In this document: positions 30,503 through 38,844 of the stretch, one piece after another | How positions within the stretch are numbered: the first letter of the stretch is position 1 | Layout: each line of letters opens with the position of its first letter | Assembly (NCBI RefSeq): GCF_000142805.1 | Contig: NC_013084.1 | Location: 434,001-498,000 of the forward strand | Direction of reading: 5' to 3' | Length of the DNA: 64,000 nucleotides | DNA from: Lachancea thermotolerans CBS 6340 | Taxonomy: Eukaryota > Ascomycota > Saccharomycetes > Saccharomycetales > Saccharomycetaceae | Notes under the pieces: model-generated | Database searches by the model: none | Seen by the model: the letters and a program-made list of their open reading frames with translations, nothing else | What the model was told of the DNA's origin: nothing | Position numbers and translations under genes: made by a program

Positions 30503-30576
30503 CACCGACGCGGGGAGTCGAACCCCGTTCTTCACGGACAATGATCGTGATGTGATGACCGTTACACTATATCGGA
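30503..30576 (-). pseudogene. tRNA-Glu-like element with abnormal anticodon arm
   Basis: This 74-nt minus-strand element shares the 5' half of yeast tRNA-Glu (TCCGATATAGTGTAACGG... and the D-arm). It has a perfect T-arm (CGGGG-TTCGACT-CCCCG) and a 5-bp anticodon stem TCACG/CGTGA. The anticodon loop has nine bases (ATCATTGTC) instead of seven, so no anticodon can be assigned. The acceptor stem TCCGATA/CGTCGGT mispairs at both ends. A T8 pol III terminator lies 10 nt downstream (30485-30492), so it may still be transcribed. It is probably a diverged tandem copy of the tRNA-Glu 156 bp away. A functional but odd tRNA is the alternative. Confidence 0.6.
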
Positions 30577-30732
30577 GAATGAACGGATAGGTGAGGAGAA
30601 ACATTACTCTACGCGCTGGAAGCAATGCTTGCAAGAAGTTGTCAATGGGTCTCCAAGCCGCTGTGTTTTGGAGCGGATCATCATGGTAAAAACATTGTGT
30701 TGTCCCAATCTCCTGAATTGGAGAAAAATTTA

Positions 30733-30804
30733 CTCCGATACCGGGAGTTGAACCCGGGTCTCCACGGTGAAAGCGAGGTGTGATAGCCGTTACACTATAT
30801 CGGA
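30733..30804 (-). tRNA. tRNA-Glu (UUC)
   Basis: This is a 72-nt minus-strand tRNA. The acceptor stem TCCGATA/TATCGGA pairs perfectly with discriminator G. The D-arm is that of yeast tRNA-Glu, the anticodon loop is CTTTCAC (anticodon TTC), and the T-arm is CCGGG-TTCAACT-CCCGG. A five-T pol III terminator follows (30724-30728). The anticodon stem CCTCG/CGTGG has one T-T mismatch at pair 29-41, which is unusual for this tRNA. Confidence 0.93.
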
Positions 30805-31107
30805 TATTGGATATCAAACTCGGGGTTTGGGGTTTTGATGTGTTTGTATTGATATCACATGTACCCGTCCCATAACCAAATGGTTAGTGCACCGAACGCT
30901 TTTAGGCTTGTGAAGTTCGTTTCCAGTTAGGCTTTTACTGCCGCTGTTCACGGGGAATTCACGGTGTCCGGCTGGCGCGCTACCACTCTTGTTCTTGCTC
31001 AGTCTTCCTTTATAAGCGCTCCTCGCGACGCTCTTGTGTTTCTAAAAAATTAGTGAAAGAGCACACTCACCACCTCGAGAAACAAGCACACAAAACACAA
31101 CCTCGAG
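30805..31107. promoter_or_regulatory. CBC2 upstream region
   Basis: About 300 bp. It contains AAATGGTTAGTGCACC and GAAGTTCGTTTCC around 30880-30930, which resemble weak pol III A- and B-boxes but do not fold into a cloverleaf. The CBC2 leader is AC-rich just before the ATG. I see no further gene. Confidence 0.35.
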
Positions 31108-31710
31108 ATGTCGCTGGCAGAGTTCGACGAAATCAATTACGACCATTCGGCCAGCAGGCTTGATGTGCCTTCGAACTACCTGATGAAAAAGGCGCGCAGG
31201 AACCCGAACGGACTGGAGGATCTGCGTCGGTCAATGCGGTCTGCCACCATTTACGTGGGCAACCTCTCGTTCTACACATCCGAGGAGCAGATATATGAGC
31301 TATTCAGCAAGTCCGGTGTGATAAAACGCATAATCATGGGCTTGGACCGCTTCAAGTTCACGCCGTGCGGGTTCTGCTTCGTGATATACAACACGCCCGA
31401 GGAGGCGCTCGACGCGGTCAAATACCTTTCGGGCACCAAGCTGGACGACCGTAACATCTCGCTAGACCTGGACCCCGGGTTCGAGGACGGACGGCAGTTC
31501 GGCCGTGGTAAGAGCGGCGGCCAGGTGAGTGACGAGCTGCGGTTCGAATTCGACGCTTCGCGCGGCGGGTTCACGGTGCCGCTGGTGGACCGTATCGGCT
31601 TCAGCAACACTCACAACTTTGGCGCGCGTCGTGTGAGAGACACCTACGTGCCAGAAGAGCCTGAGGACGACGAGGAAGAGCCTGACACCTACGTGCCGGG
31701 CGAGGACTGA
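31108..31710 (+). CDS. CBC2: Small subunit of the nuclear cap-binding complex
   Basis: The 200 aa protein contains one RRM (about residues 47-125). It has the RNP2 strand TIYVGNLSF and an RNP1 segment GFCFVIY, followed by the C-terminal arm [23 protein letters not shown] that is typical of CBP20. The first 40 residues ([21 protein letters not shown]) also match CBP20 proteins, including cap-stacking tyrosines. It binds the m7G cap with Sto1 in the nucleus and acts in splicing and export. Length matches S. cerevisiae Cbc2 (208 aa, YPL178W). The C-terminus repeats [15 protein letters not shown]. Confidence 0.97.
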   Translation: MSLAEFDEINYDHSASRLDVPSNYLMKKARRNPNGLEDLRRSMRSATIYVGNLSFYTSEEQIYELFSKSGVIKRIIMGLDRFKFTPCGFCFVIYNTPEEALDAVKYLSGTKLDDRNISLDLDPGFEDGRQFGRGKSGGQVSDELRFEFDASRGGFTVPLVDRIGFSNTHNFGARRVRDTYVPEEPEDDEEEPDTYVPGED

Positions 31711-31731
31711 GCCGATGGCGCCGCTCCTGGT

Positions 31732-31753
31732 ACACGCGCGCGCACGCGCGTGT
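31732..31753. terminator. GC-rich inverted repeat just after CBC2
   Basis: ACACGCGCG (31732-31740), spacer CGCA and CGCGCGTGT (31745-31753) form a perfect 9-bp inverted repeat 21 bp beyond the CBC2 stop, between two convergent genes. The stretch is almost wholly alternating purine-pyrimidine. A role in 3'-end formation is only a guess. Confidence 0.4.
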
Positions 31754-31997
31754 GAAGAAGAGGAAGAGAAAGCGGCCGTCCGCACTCCCTGCCGCGTGCT
31801 ACGCGGGGCGGCGTGTAAGCCCCCGATCGAGAGGCCCGCGCGACACGGCGCGCAGCGGGCCGATGCGCATGTAGCGTCAACTCCATAGTGTTACGAACGT
31901 AAATACCTAGGTCGAAAAGTCTGCGCGGGCCCCTGAGCCCAAGGGCCACCCCAAAGTCAAAATGTCGTTTTTTCGTCTCTCTTCCGATCTCTATAAA

Positions 31998-32702
31998 CTA
32001 GTAGGGGCCACGGCACTGCCGTGCGCTGTCCTGTGACGCCTTTTTGAGCTCGTCGAGTCGATCGATGAGCTTCTTGCGCCGCGTCAGTGGCGCGGCCTGG
32101 AACCGCAGCTCGAGGTCCGCGTCTGTGGCGGTCGGCGCGCCCGCGGCGCCCACCGCGTCCGTCGCCTCGTCTGGCGCGCCGGCCCGCCGCGCGCGCGACA
32201 TCTGGTAGTAGTCGCTGAACACCTTGCGGCGCCGCACGTTGATGAACCAGTTGCTGAGCTGGACCTTGCTGAGGCCCGTCTGCACGAGCAGCTCGCGTTT
32301 CTCCTGCGGCGACGGGTACGGGTTGTTGAGATGCGACGCGAGCCACGCGTTAAGGATCTCGACGGTCTCCTTGGGCAGGTTGTTACGCCGTGGCGGCGCG
32401 GCCGCGCGCCGCGCAGCGCTCGGGGCCTGCTGGCTAGGCTGTTGGTTGTGTGGATGGCTGAGCTGAAGGTTGTTCGGCTGCTGGCCAGGCTGTTGGTTGC
32501 GTGGTTGGCTGAGCTGGTTGTCCGGCTGTTGCTGCCGCTCCGGCAACGTCGACGCCAGTGCCGGCAGCGCCAGCGCCGGCAGCGGGCGTCGCGTCTCCGC
32601 GCCGCCCTCCTGCTCCGCGCCGATTGAGTCCAGAAGACTCCTTATCGAGGGCAGCTTGACGCCCTGCTCCAGCTGTGCAAAGCATTGTGCGTTCGAGTTC
32701 AT
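31998..32702 (-). CDS. CUP9: TALE homeodomain repressor (CUP9/TOS8 ancestor type)
   Basis: The 234 aa protein has a TALE-class homeodomain at about residues 105-168. [20 protein letters not shown] is followed by the PYP three-residue insertion and recognition helix [15 protein letters not shown]. The middle is Gln/Asn/Pro-rich with a tandemly duplicated 17-residue unit (51 bp period, near 32436-32535). The neighbours CBC2 (YPL178W) on one side and VPS45/SRM1 further out match both CUP9 (YPL177C) and TOS8 (YGL096W). This is therefore the single pre-duplication gene of that pair, and the symbol is a convenience. Cup9 represses the peptide transporter gene PTR2. The gene is very G+C-rich. Confidence 0.9.
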   Translation of the reverse strand: MNSNAQCFAQLEQGVKLPSIRSLLDSIGAEQEGGAETRRPLPALALPALASTLPERQQQPDNQLSQPRNQQPGQQPNNLQLSHPHNQQPSQQAPSAARRAAAPPRRNNLPKETVEILNAWLASHLNNPYPSPQEKRELLVQTGLSKVQLSNWFINVRRRKVFSDYYQMSRARRAGAPDEATDAVGAAGAPTATDADLELRFQAAPLTRRKKLIDRLDELKKASQDSARQCRGPY

Positions 32703-34013
32703 GTCCCAGCACAGAACCCGCCTCCTGTGTGTCTACAGAGCTACCGACTCACTTCTACTCACCTCCGCTGCCATCGCCGCCCCCACACCTGAGCCTGCTC
32801 GTTTACCCGATTATATACTCCCGGGCCCATCCCGCTGCAAATGTGTCACACCTCCCACGCGCACATGCACCGCCTGTTGGCCGTGCTGCCACGCTCACAT
32901 TTCCGACCGCGCTAGCACGCCGCGCACGTCCCTACCACCTCCATGGTTCCGAAGTGCCGCTGCTCGCCGCACGACTTTGGCGTCGCACGCGGAAACGGGC
33001 GTTGAGCGCCGCGCTTGTGCCGGCCGCGAGAGGCGCCCCTGCTAATACTAGCCCGCGAGCGATCCACGCGCTCTCGTACGAGAAGCTCTGTGGCCTAGCC
33101 GCAGGCCGACCGGCCCGCTTTGTGCGCTTATCTGAAAGCCACATCGCTGTTGACTTTTGCCCGTGCGAACGATGGGCACGAAAAGGCAGCTCGGCGCGCG
33201 CTCCGCGCGCGCTCTCGGCGTATCTCATTTGCTGAGGGAGGGAAAGAAAAAAAAAACTGAAAAAAAGGGTAAAAACGGAAATCACATGGACGAGAGAATT
33301 TAAAACGCGCGTGCCTGTGATGACGCTGCTTCTGGAACCGGGCGACGGTTCCGCGCTCAGGCGGCTTCTGTGCAGGCACCTGCTGGCTTCCGACGCCGCG
33401 CTGGCCGCGTGGCGTGCCTGTGTTGGCCGTGCGTAGTGACAGATCACGAGGGTCGGATACGAGAAAGTATGTCGCTATTCACGGTGGCTGGGATGAGCAC
33501 GTGATGTTCTCCGCCACGTGGCCTAGGTCTTGTGTGTCACGTGGTCCGTGCCCGCTGTCACTCTGTCACGGCTTGGCGTGCGTCGCTCCCCACGGGCACG
33601 CGCTCTCAGGGCCCGCTGCCTCGCTTTTTCCGCCTCGGTCACAATGCTCTTCTGGAAAAACCTTGTATATGACTAATAGTGCTAAGCGCGGTGGCAGCCG
33701 GGCGGGCTACCGTTGCACCGCAGAAACGCATATTGTCCGAGCATATCGTAGTACCGACGACTCTCTAGCCATCCTGACTAAAGCTAAAACCTTGTTTTTC
33801 CGCGCCAGGGTCTGTAAACAGGCCCCATCGTGTTCTGCCACGTTCCACAGCGGCGGCACCACCAGCGCTGGCAGCGGCGATGAGTCTTTCGCGCAGTACG
33901 GGTCCGCGTTTGTGACACTTGATTCTGTCTATAAAGGTGGCGCGCAGGGGCGGTACAGAAGGCGCGGGGCAGCACGTAGAGACACGCACACACCAAAGCG
34001 CGCTTGCCACAAG
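32703..34013. promoter_or_regulatory. G+C-rich divergent region, CUP9/TOS8 and arrestin
   Basis: 1.3 kb without a supported gene. Long open frames here reflect G+C-rich composition. It contains three CACGTG boxes (33498-33503, 33515-33520, 33538-33543), a purine-rich tract near 33235-33280, and a TATA box TATAAAGG at 33930-33937. The TATA box lies 77 bp before the arrestin ATG. Confidence 0.5.
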
Positions 34014-35522
34014 ATGAACAGCAGCACGCCGTCCACAGCGACACAAATCTCTCTCCCACGTGACTCGGGCTGTGCGCCGGCGCCGCCCTCATACACAGCC
34101 GCCGCTGGCGAGGCCGCACGCCAGCCGCGCCGCCTTGAACTCTCGTCCCTTGCCGCCCGCGGCACCCTGCTCAAGCACCCCGAGCCCACGCCGCCGTCCT
34201 TCGGCTACAACGCCTTCGACCGCGGCAAGAACCCGTGTATCACCTCGCACGACTCATCTCTACTGCACGTGACGCTGGTCCCCGACAGGGACTGTTTCTA
34301 CATGGCCGCGCTGGAGCCTCAACTGCTGTCGCGACGCGACGCCGCGGACCACGCGCCTGCCTTCGAGGGCCGCGGCGTCGTATCGGGCACGCTTCGCGTC
34401 GTAGTCAAGGGGCCCGACGCCCTACTGCTGGAGAACGTCCACGTGCGTCTCAGCGGTTTCTGCTCGGAGTTCGCGCGCTGTGCCTCAGCCGGTAGCGCCA
34501 CGCATTCCATGCGGATGGTCAGCGCCACAAACTGTGGTACCACGCCGTTTGTGCAAGATTTCATCCGGTTCGGTACGCCCGCGAGCGCCGGCGCCGCCAA
34601 CGCGGCATCGGGGCCTTCCGCGGGCCTCGTCCTGCTCCCGCCCGGTGAGTACGAGTACAGGTTCGAGTTCGTGGTAGACGCAGCAACGTTCCCGGCGTCG
34701 ATAGAGACGGCGTATGGGTCCACGATCTACCGCCTGGAGGCACTCGTCAGCATGCCAAAGCGCAAGCGCAGGTTTGGCAACAAGTACGAAAGCGTGTTTC
34801 TCACGTCAGCAGTGACGCTTAAGAAAGCGCTGCAGCACCGCTACGCAGCTCTGTACCAAGGCTTCACGGCAGTCACGTCGTTGAGAGAAGAGATGCTGGC
34901 GTGCGACATATTTCTCAGCTCGCGCGTCGTGGAGTTCGACGCACCGCTGCAGGTATCCTTGCAGATGGTCAAGCGCGACGCGCAGGAGTGTCAGGTGCTG
35001 TTCACGGACGTGCTCGTGCAGCAGACGCTGTCGATCCCCTGCGTCGACACTGCGACGGGCGTGCTGGAGCCCACGAACTTCCACCAGGTGCAGACCGTGC
35101 GGCTCGGCAACATGGACTTCTGCGACGAGCAGCAGCAGTGCCTCAACGCCGCGTTCCCGGAGCTGCGCGTGCCTTCCACACTGAAAACCGTAGAGCGCAA
35201 CAGGTCTTTTTTCCCACACTACGAAGAGCCCTCGCTGGCCGCGCGGGGCTTGGAACCCGTGCGGTCCAGGCTACGGGTCGCCCACGAGCTCAAGATCGTT
35301 ATCGGCGTACACATCAACCAGCCCGGCGACCAGCAGCGGCCCAAATCCGTGCGGCTGACCATAAAATTCCCCATCGCGCTCGTAGACCCAGACATGGGAT
35401 GCTGCGTGAACCTGCCCCGCTACGAACCCAAGTCACTTATTCCGCTCCCTTCAGGGCTTTGCAAGCTCGATAGCGACTCGGCGCCATCCACGCCGCCAGA
35501 ATACTCGGACGCCGAGCTTTGA
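34014..35522 (+). CDS. Alpha-arrestin, ubiquitin-ligase adaptor
   Basis: The open frame runs far upstream, but I place the start at the ATG at 34014 because a TATA box lies 77 bp before it and the upstream residues look non-coding; this gives 502 aa. The protein has an arrestin N-domain (about 60-270, VVSGTLRVVVKGPDALLLENVHVRLSG, PPGEYEYRFEF) and C-domain (about 275-460, MLACDIFLSSRVVEFDAPLQVSLQM). A PPxY motif lies at each end (PPSY 24-27, PPEY 494-497). Such proteins recruit Rsp5 to plasma-membrane transporters for ubiquitination and endocytosis. Which yeast arrestin it matches is unclear. SPO23 (YBR250W, next to ARO4 in S. cerevisiae) fits by position but not by orientation, and ART5 is another candidate. 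Its closeness to a sugar permease is suggestive only. Confidence 0.82.
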   Translation: MNSSTPSTATQISLPRDSGCAPAPPSYTAAAGEAARQPRRLELSSLAARGTLLKHPEPTPPSFGYNAFDRGKNPCITSHDSSLLHVTLVPDRDCFYMAALEPQLLSRRDAADHAPAFEGRGVVSGTLRVVVKGPDALLLENVHVRLSGFCSEFARCASAGSATHSMRMVSATNCGTTPFVQDFIRFGTPASAGAANAASGPSAGLVLLPPGEYEYRFEFVVDAATFPASIETAYGSTIYRLEALVSMPKRKRRFGNKYESVFLTSAVTLKKALQHRYAALYQGFTAVTSLREEMLACDIFLSSRVVEFDAPLQVSLQMVKRDAQECQVLFTDVLVQQTLSIPCVDTATGVLEPTNFHQVQTVRLGNMDFCDEQQQCLNAAFPELRVPSTLKTVERNRSFFPHYEEPSLAARGLEPVRSRLRVAHELKIVIGVHINQPGDQQRPKSVRLTIKFPIALVDPDMGCCVNLPRYEPKSLIPLPSGLCKLDSDSAPSTPPEYSDAEL

Positions 35523-35754
35523 AGCAGGCCGACGACACACTCGTATGCCACGATCTCCAGCGCCAGCAGCGCATATGGCCGCTGCTGTGCCGCGCAGCCT
35601 CTTAATTTATTCCTTCGCGTAATCTTCAATCAACTAACCGCTTTTTTAATATATAAACATCATAGCATCTAACATCGGTTCAATTTTTTAATCCTTCACA
35701 TCCATAGTATTTACACAATACAGGATGGCACCGCGTTTACTGTCTTGGCCCGCC

Positions 35755-37596
35755 TCACTCGGAGTCTTCCATAATGGTCGTCATGGGATCCGCCTTCTGC
35801 CTCTCGTCGGTTCTGACGATGTGCTCGATCTGTTCGTCGTTCAGCTCCGCCATCAGTTTGGCGCTGTCGTAGGGGTTGACTTCCGTGGACTTGAACTTGC
35901 GCGCAGGCACGCCTTGCAGGAACAGCTCGTCGATCTCGCCGAAGGTGCGGCCTTTGGTCTCTGGCAGGTCCAGAATCGCCCACGTGAGCATGACCAGCGA
36001 GATACCGCCCCAGAAGAGACCGGTCTTGGCGCCCCAGTTCCATTTCTCAGAGTTCAGCATGTATGGGGTCCAGATGGCGTTTATGATACCCATGAGGTTG
36101 TAGAAGTTACGAGCCAGGATAACAGTCTTGGTTCTCAGCTTGTTGCTGGGCAGTTCGGGCACAAGACAGTACGTGACGGGGCCCACGCCCACATCGTAGA
36201 CAAACACGAAGATCAGCAGCAGCGAGCCCGCGGCCCACTTTGCGCCGTCCGAGTGGGAGAACCCGGACGCGCCGATTGCAATCAGGAGTAGCGACTGCAC
36301 GGCCAGGCCGCCCGCGAAGATCGTGAAGCGCCCGTATTTCTTGGAGAAGAACCACGACAACACGGTGCCCACCAGCCCGAGGCAGTACTGGATGATGGAG
36401 AACGAGAAGGCGTACGACTCGCTCAAGCCCGCCTTGGTATAGAAGTAGGTTGAGTATCCCATCATCGCGCTGCCGCAGGCGTTCTGCGTGACCCACGTGA
36501 GGCACGCGATTCTCGTTCTCCGGCCGTCAGGGCCCCTGAAGCAGTCCCAGTAAGTGGTGTCTCTGGTCATGGCATCCTCCTTCTGCGTGGTGAGCTGGAT
36601 CTTCTTGAGCATGGCGTCGATGACGGCCGCTTTCTCGCCGGACTTCAAACCCGAGATCAGGCGGCTCAAGCTGCGTCCAGCCTCGTTCATTCTCCCCTTC
36701 TTCACAAGCCACCAGGGCGACTCGGGAGCTAGGTAAATCCCCACCGCGATTGGCAGCGGCCAGATCCACTGGAGCGCGAAGGGCAATCTGTATGCAAGCG
36801 ATGAGTTCGCGAGGTTTTCCTGCGAGTTTTTGAGCACGCCGGACGCCATGATCTGGCCCAGAATCCAGCAAATGTTGACGTAGGTGGTCAGGTAGTATCT
36901 AAGCGCCAATGGGCACACCTCGGTGGCGTACGAGACGGTCAACGTCTGGAAACAGCCCCAGGGAATGCCACACAAGATCTCGCCCACGGCCAGCATGGGA
37001 CAGGACACGGCGAAAAACAGGATGAAAATGAAGCCGAAGACCGCGATCAGCGACGCGATCAGTGTCCACCGGTATCCCACGCGGTCCGCGGCAATGCCCG
37101 CGAACTGCAGCCCGATGACCTCGCCCACGTTGATGCACATGCTGAGCGCGGTCTGCCACTTGGCGTCGATCTCGTAGATGCCGTTGGCCGGGTTGTACGA
37201 ACCGTAGCGCTTCGCGAACGCGGGCAGCGCGTACAGCGACGACAGCAGCGCCGTGTCGTAGCCCTCCATGATCAGCGCCGACGACAGCACCACGGACCAC
37301 ATCGCGGCCTTGGGGTACTGCCTGATGGCCTGCAGGAGCGGCATCTGCTTCTCCGCGCCGTCCGCCTGCCGCGCGTCCTCGGAGAGCCCGAGGAACTTCG
37401 CGATGGTGTCGCTTCCGACGGCCGTGGTCGCGTAGCCCGTTTCCTCCACCTCCTGGCCCGCGAACTCCAGGTGCTGCGTGTCCGTTTTCTTGGACGCTGA
37501 GTAAGGGAGGTCCAGCGACGACTCCGCCATGTTGGTCTGCGACGAGACCGTGGTCTCGACGTGCACGAGCTTATTCTTGTCGAAGTTATTGCTCAT
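35755..37596 (-). CDS. MAL11: Alpha-glucoside:H+ symporter (MAL11/AGT1-like)
   Basis: The 613 aa protein is a 12-helix sugar porter of the major facilitator family. Diagnostic stretches are LIMEGYDTALLSSLYALP, GIPWGCFQTLTVSYATEVCP, LPFALQWIWPLP, APESPWWLVKKGR and DLPETKGRTFGEIDELF. These match yeast maltose permeases of about 615 aa. The EGYDTALLSxLYALP and INAIWTPYMLN segments look closer to the broad-range AGT1/MAL11 than to MAL31. It would import maltose and related alpha-glucosides with protons. It shares a 1.25 kb divergent promoter with the maltase gene, with a TATA box at 37779-37786 on its strand. The N-terminal 80 residues are cytosolic and Lys-containing, a likely ubiquitination region. 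Confidence 0.9.
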   Translation of the reverse strand: MSNNFDKNKLVHVETTVSSQTNMAESSLDLPYSASKKTDTQHLEFAGQEVEETGYATTAVGSDTIAKFLGLSEDARQADGAEKQMPLLQAIRQYPKAAMWSVVLSSALIMEGYDTALLSSLYALPAFAKRYGSYNPANGIYEIDAKWQTALSMCINVGEVIGLQFAGIAADRVGYRWTLIASLIAVFGFIFILFFAVSCPMLAVGEILCGIPWGCFQTLTVSYATEVCPLALRYYLTTYVNICWILGQIMASGVLKNSQENLANSSLAYRLPFALQWIWPLPIAVGIYLAPESPWWLVKKGRMNEAGRSLSRLISGLKSGEKAAVIDAMLKKIQLTTQKEDAMTRDTTYWDCFRGPDGRRTRIACLTWVTQNACGSAMMGYSTYFYTKAGLSESYAFSFSIIQYCLGLVGTVLSWFFSKKYGRFTIFAGGLAVQSLLLIAIGASGFSHSDGAKWAAGSLLLIFVFVYDVGVGPVTYCLVPELPSNKLRTKTVILARNFYNLMGIINAIWTPYMLNSEKWNWGAKTGLFWGGISLVMLTWAILDLPETKGRTFGEIDELFLQGVPARKFKSTEVNPYDSAKLMAELNDEQIEHIVRTDERQKADPMTTIMEDSE

Positions 37597-38125
37597 GACA
37601 CTCTGTGTGTGTGTTGGTTGCGAGTGTTTGGTTATGTGTGTTGCAAAGCGTTGATTCGTGGTCCAGCAACTCCTCTGATCGTGATCGTAGTTGCCGACTA
37701 GTCGCGCTGAGCTTTGTTTTGCTTTGTTTGGTCTTCTGTAAACGCATTTTCCTCCTGTCCCCTAATCGACATCCGCTGCTTTTATACCTCGTTTTAGCCG
37801 CTACCCAACCCCCTTCGCCTCAGGAACGCTGCCAAACGTTACCCAACGCTACTCAACTTTCAGCCTGCGCGTTCGTCTCCGCATGCCGTGCCATCCCGCC
37901 ATCTGGACCGCACCATGCACACGCAGCTGCTGCACTTCCTTCTGTGCTCCATTGCTTGTCTCCAACTGTCACCCGCGGTCGCCCGCCTTGGCCCACCATG
38001 GCCTGCAATCAGCGTGTTTGGGTTCTTCCCCAGACCGCATGGCCATCCTTAGACCTTAGCGCGGGCACCAGTGGCGCGTGACCGGGAATGCGCAGCCTCA
38101 GCCAGCGCACTCACGCGCCTCCTCC

Positions 38126-38138
38126 AAAAAATGCGGGG
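38126..38138 (+). promoter_or_regulatory. Mig1-type glucose repression site
   Basis: AAAAAATGCGGGG has the GCGGGG core with an A/T-rich 5' flank, the full form of a Mig1 site. It lies about 710 bp upstream of the maltase and 530 bp upstream of the permease. Confidence 0.6.
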
Positions 38139-38342
38139 GAAGCAATAATGCAAGCACCCTCTGGATTCTACAGCGTCGTGTTTGGCGACGTAGCCGCGTT
38201 GCCGCGCGACCGCGTTCCTGTAGCACCCTGAAACCATTGATCGCCGGGCTAATGCTAAGCCCGACAAAGGAGTACACCCTTGCATATCAACTGAGGCGTA
38301 CGGCTGACTCTAAGAGCCTATTCTGCATTGATGGTTTTAGCC

Positions 38343-38367
38343 ACGCGGAGATTGCTAATCTCCGCGT
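38343..38367. promoter_or_regulatory. Perfect inverted repeat in MAL promoter, candidate activator site
   Basis: ACGCGGAGATT, a GCT spacer and AATCTCCGCGT form 11-bp perfect arms. It contains CGG and CCG triplets 13 bp apart in inverted orientation, a geometry used by Zn2Cys6 dimers, the class of MAL activators. It lies about 480 bp upstream of the maltase ATG. No activator gene is in the window. Confidence 0.55.
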
Positions 38368-38844
38368 ACTAGCGCATCTTCGAAAAAGCATGCGTGTTTC
38401 CCCAGACTGTTGCATAGCCGCCGGTTGCCATGGCGATGCACGTGATTGGTATGAGCTCCACGATCCTGCGAAGTGCGCCGGTGACGCGGAAGGCACGCTG
38501 TCGGAAATATGACGCACACGTCGAAGGTGCGGTTTGTTGAGCCCCGCAGGATGCCAAGAACCCCGGCGGTTGCCCGGGCATTGGCCGGCCGGCTGAACGC
38601 CCATTCTATGATAAATTGGGGCAGCGCTGTAATGGAGAATGGGCGTGGAGCGTCGGTGGCGTGAGATCTCTCCACGTCTTTTGTTCCTCCGCATCCGAGC
38701 CCGATCGCAGCATCCCTGTACTCGAGCTTCACAAGCCAGGAATAGACAATAGACAATAAGTGGGTATCGACCAAGACCCGGTCACTCTCGACGAGGAGGA
38801 AAGGTAATTTAGGTAGGCTGTCGCGTAGCACGAAAGCACCCGCC

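Larger units (their letters stand above)
37597..38844. promoter_or_regulatory. MAL divergent promoter
   Basis: 1.25 kb between permease and maltase, with no supported gene. It includes a TATA box for the permease (37779-37786), a Mig1-type site (38126-38138) and a 25-bp inverted repeat (38343-38367), the last two given separately. Frames such as 38078-38512 have no recognisable content. Joint induction by alpha-glucosides and glucose repression are inferred from layout and motifs. Confidence 0.6.

Noticed and set aside
32470-33235. Overlapping plus-strand frames (32470-33045, 32675-33235) near CUP9/TOS8
   Set aside because: They overlap the homeodomain gene on the opposite strand, have low-complexity Pro/Ser/Arg content and arise from G+C-rich sequence.
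33414-34013. 200-codon N-terminal extension of the arrestin frame
   Set aside because: The frame opens without a start context, its residues look like translated promoter, and a TATA box at 33930-33937 points to the ATG at 34014.
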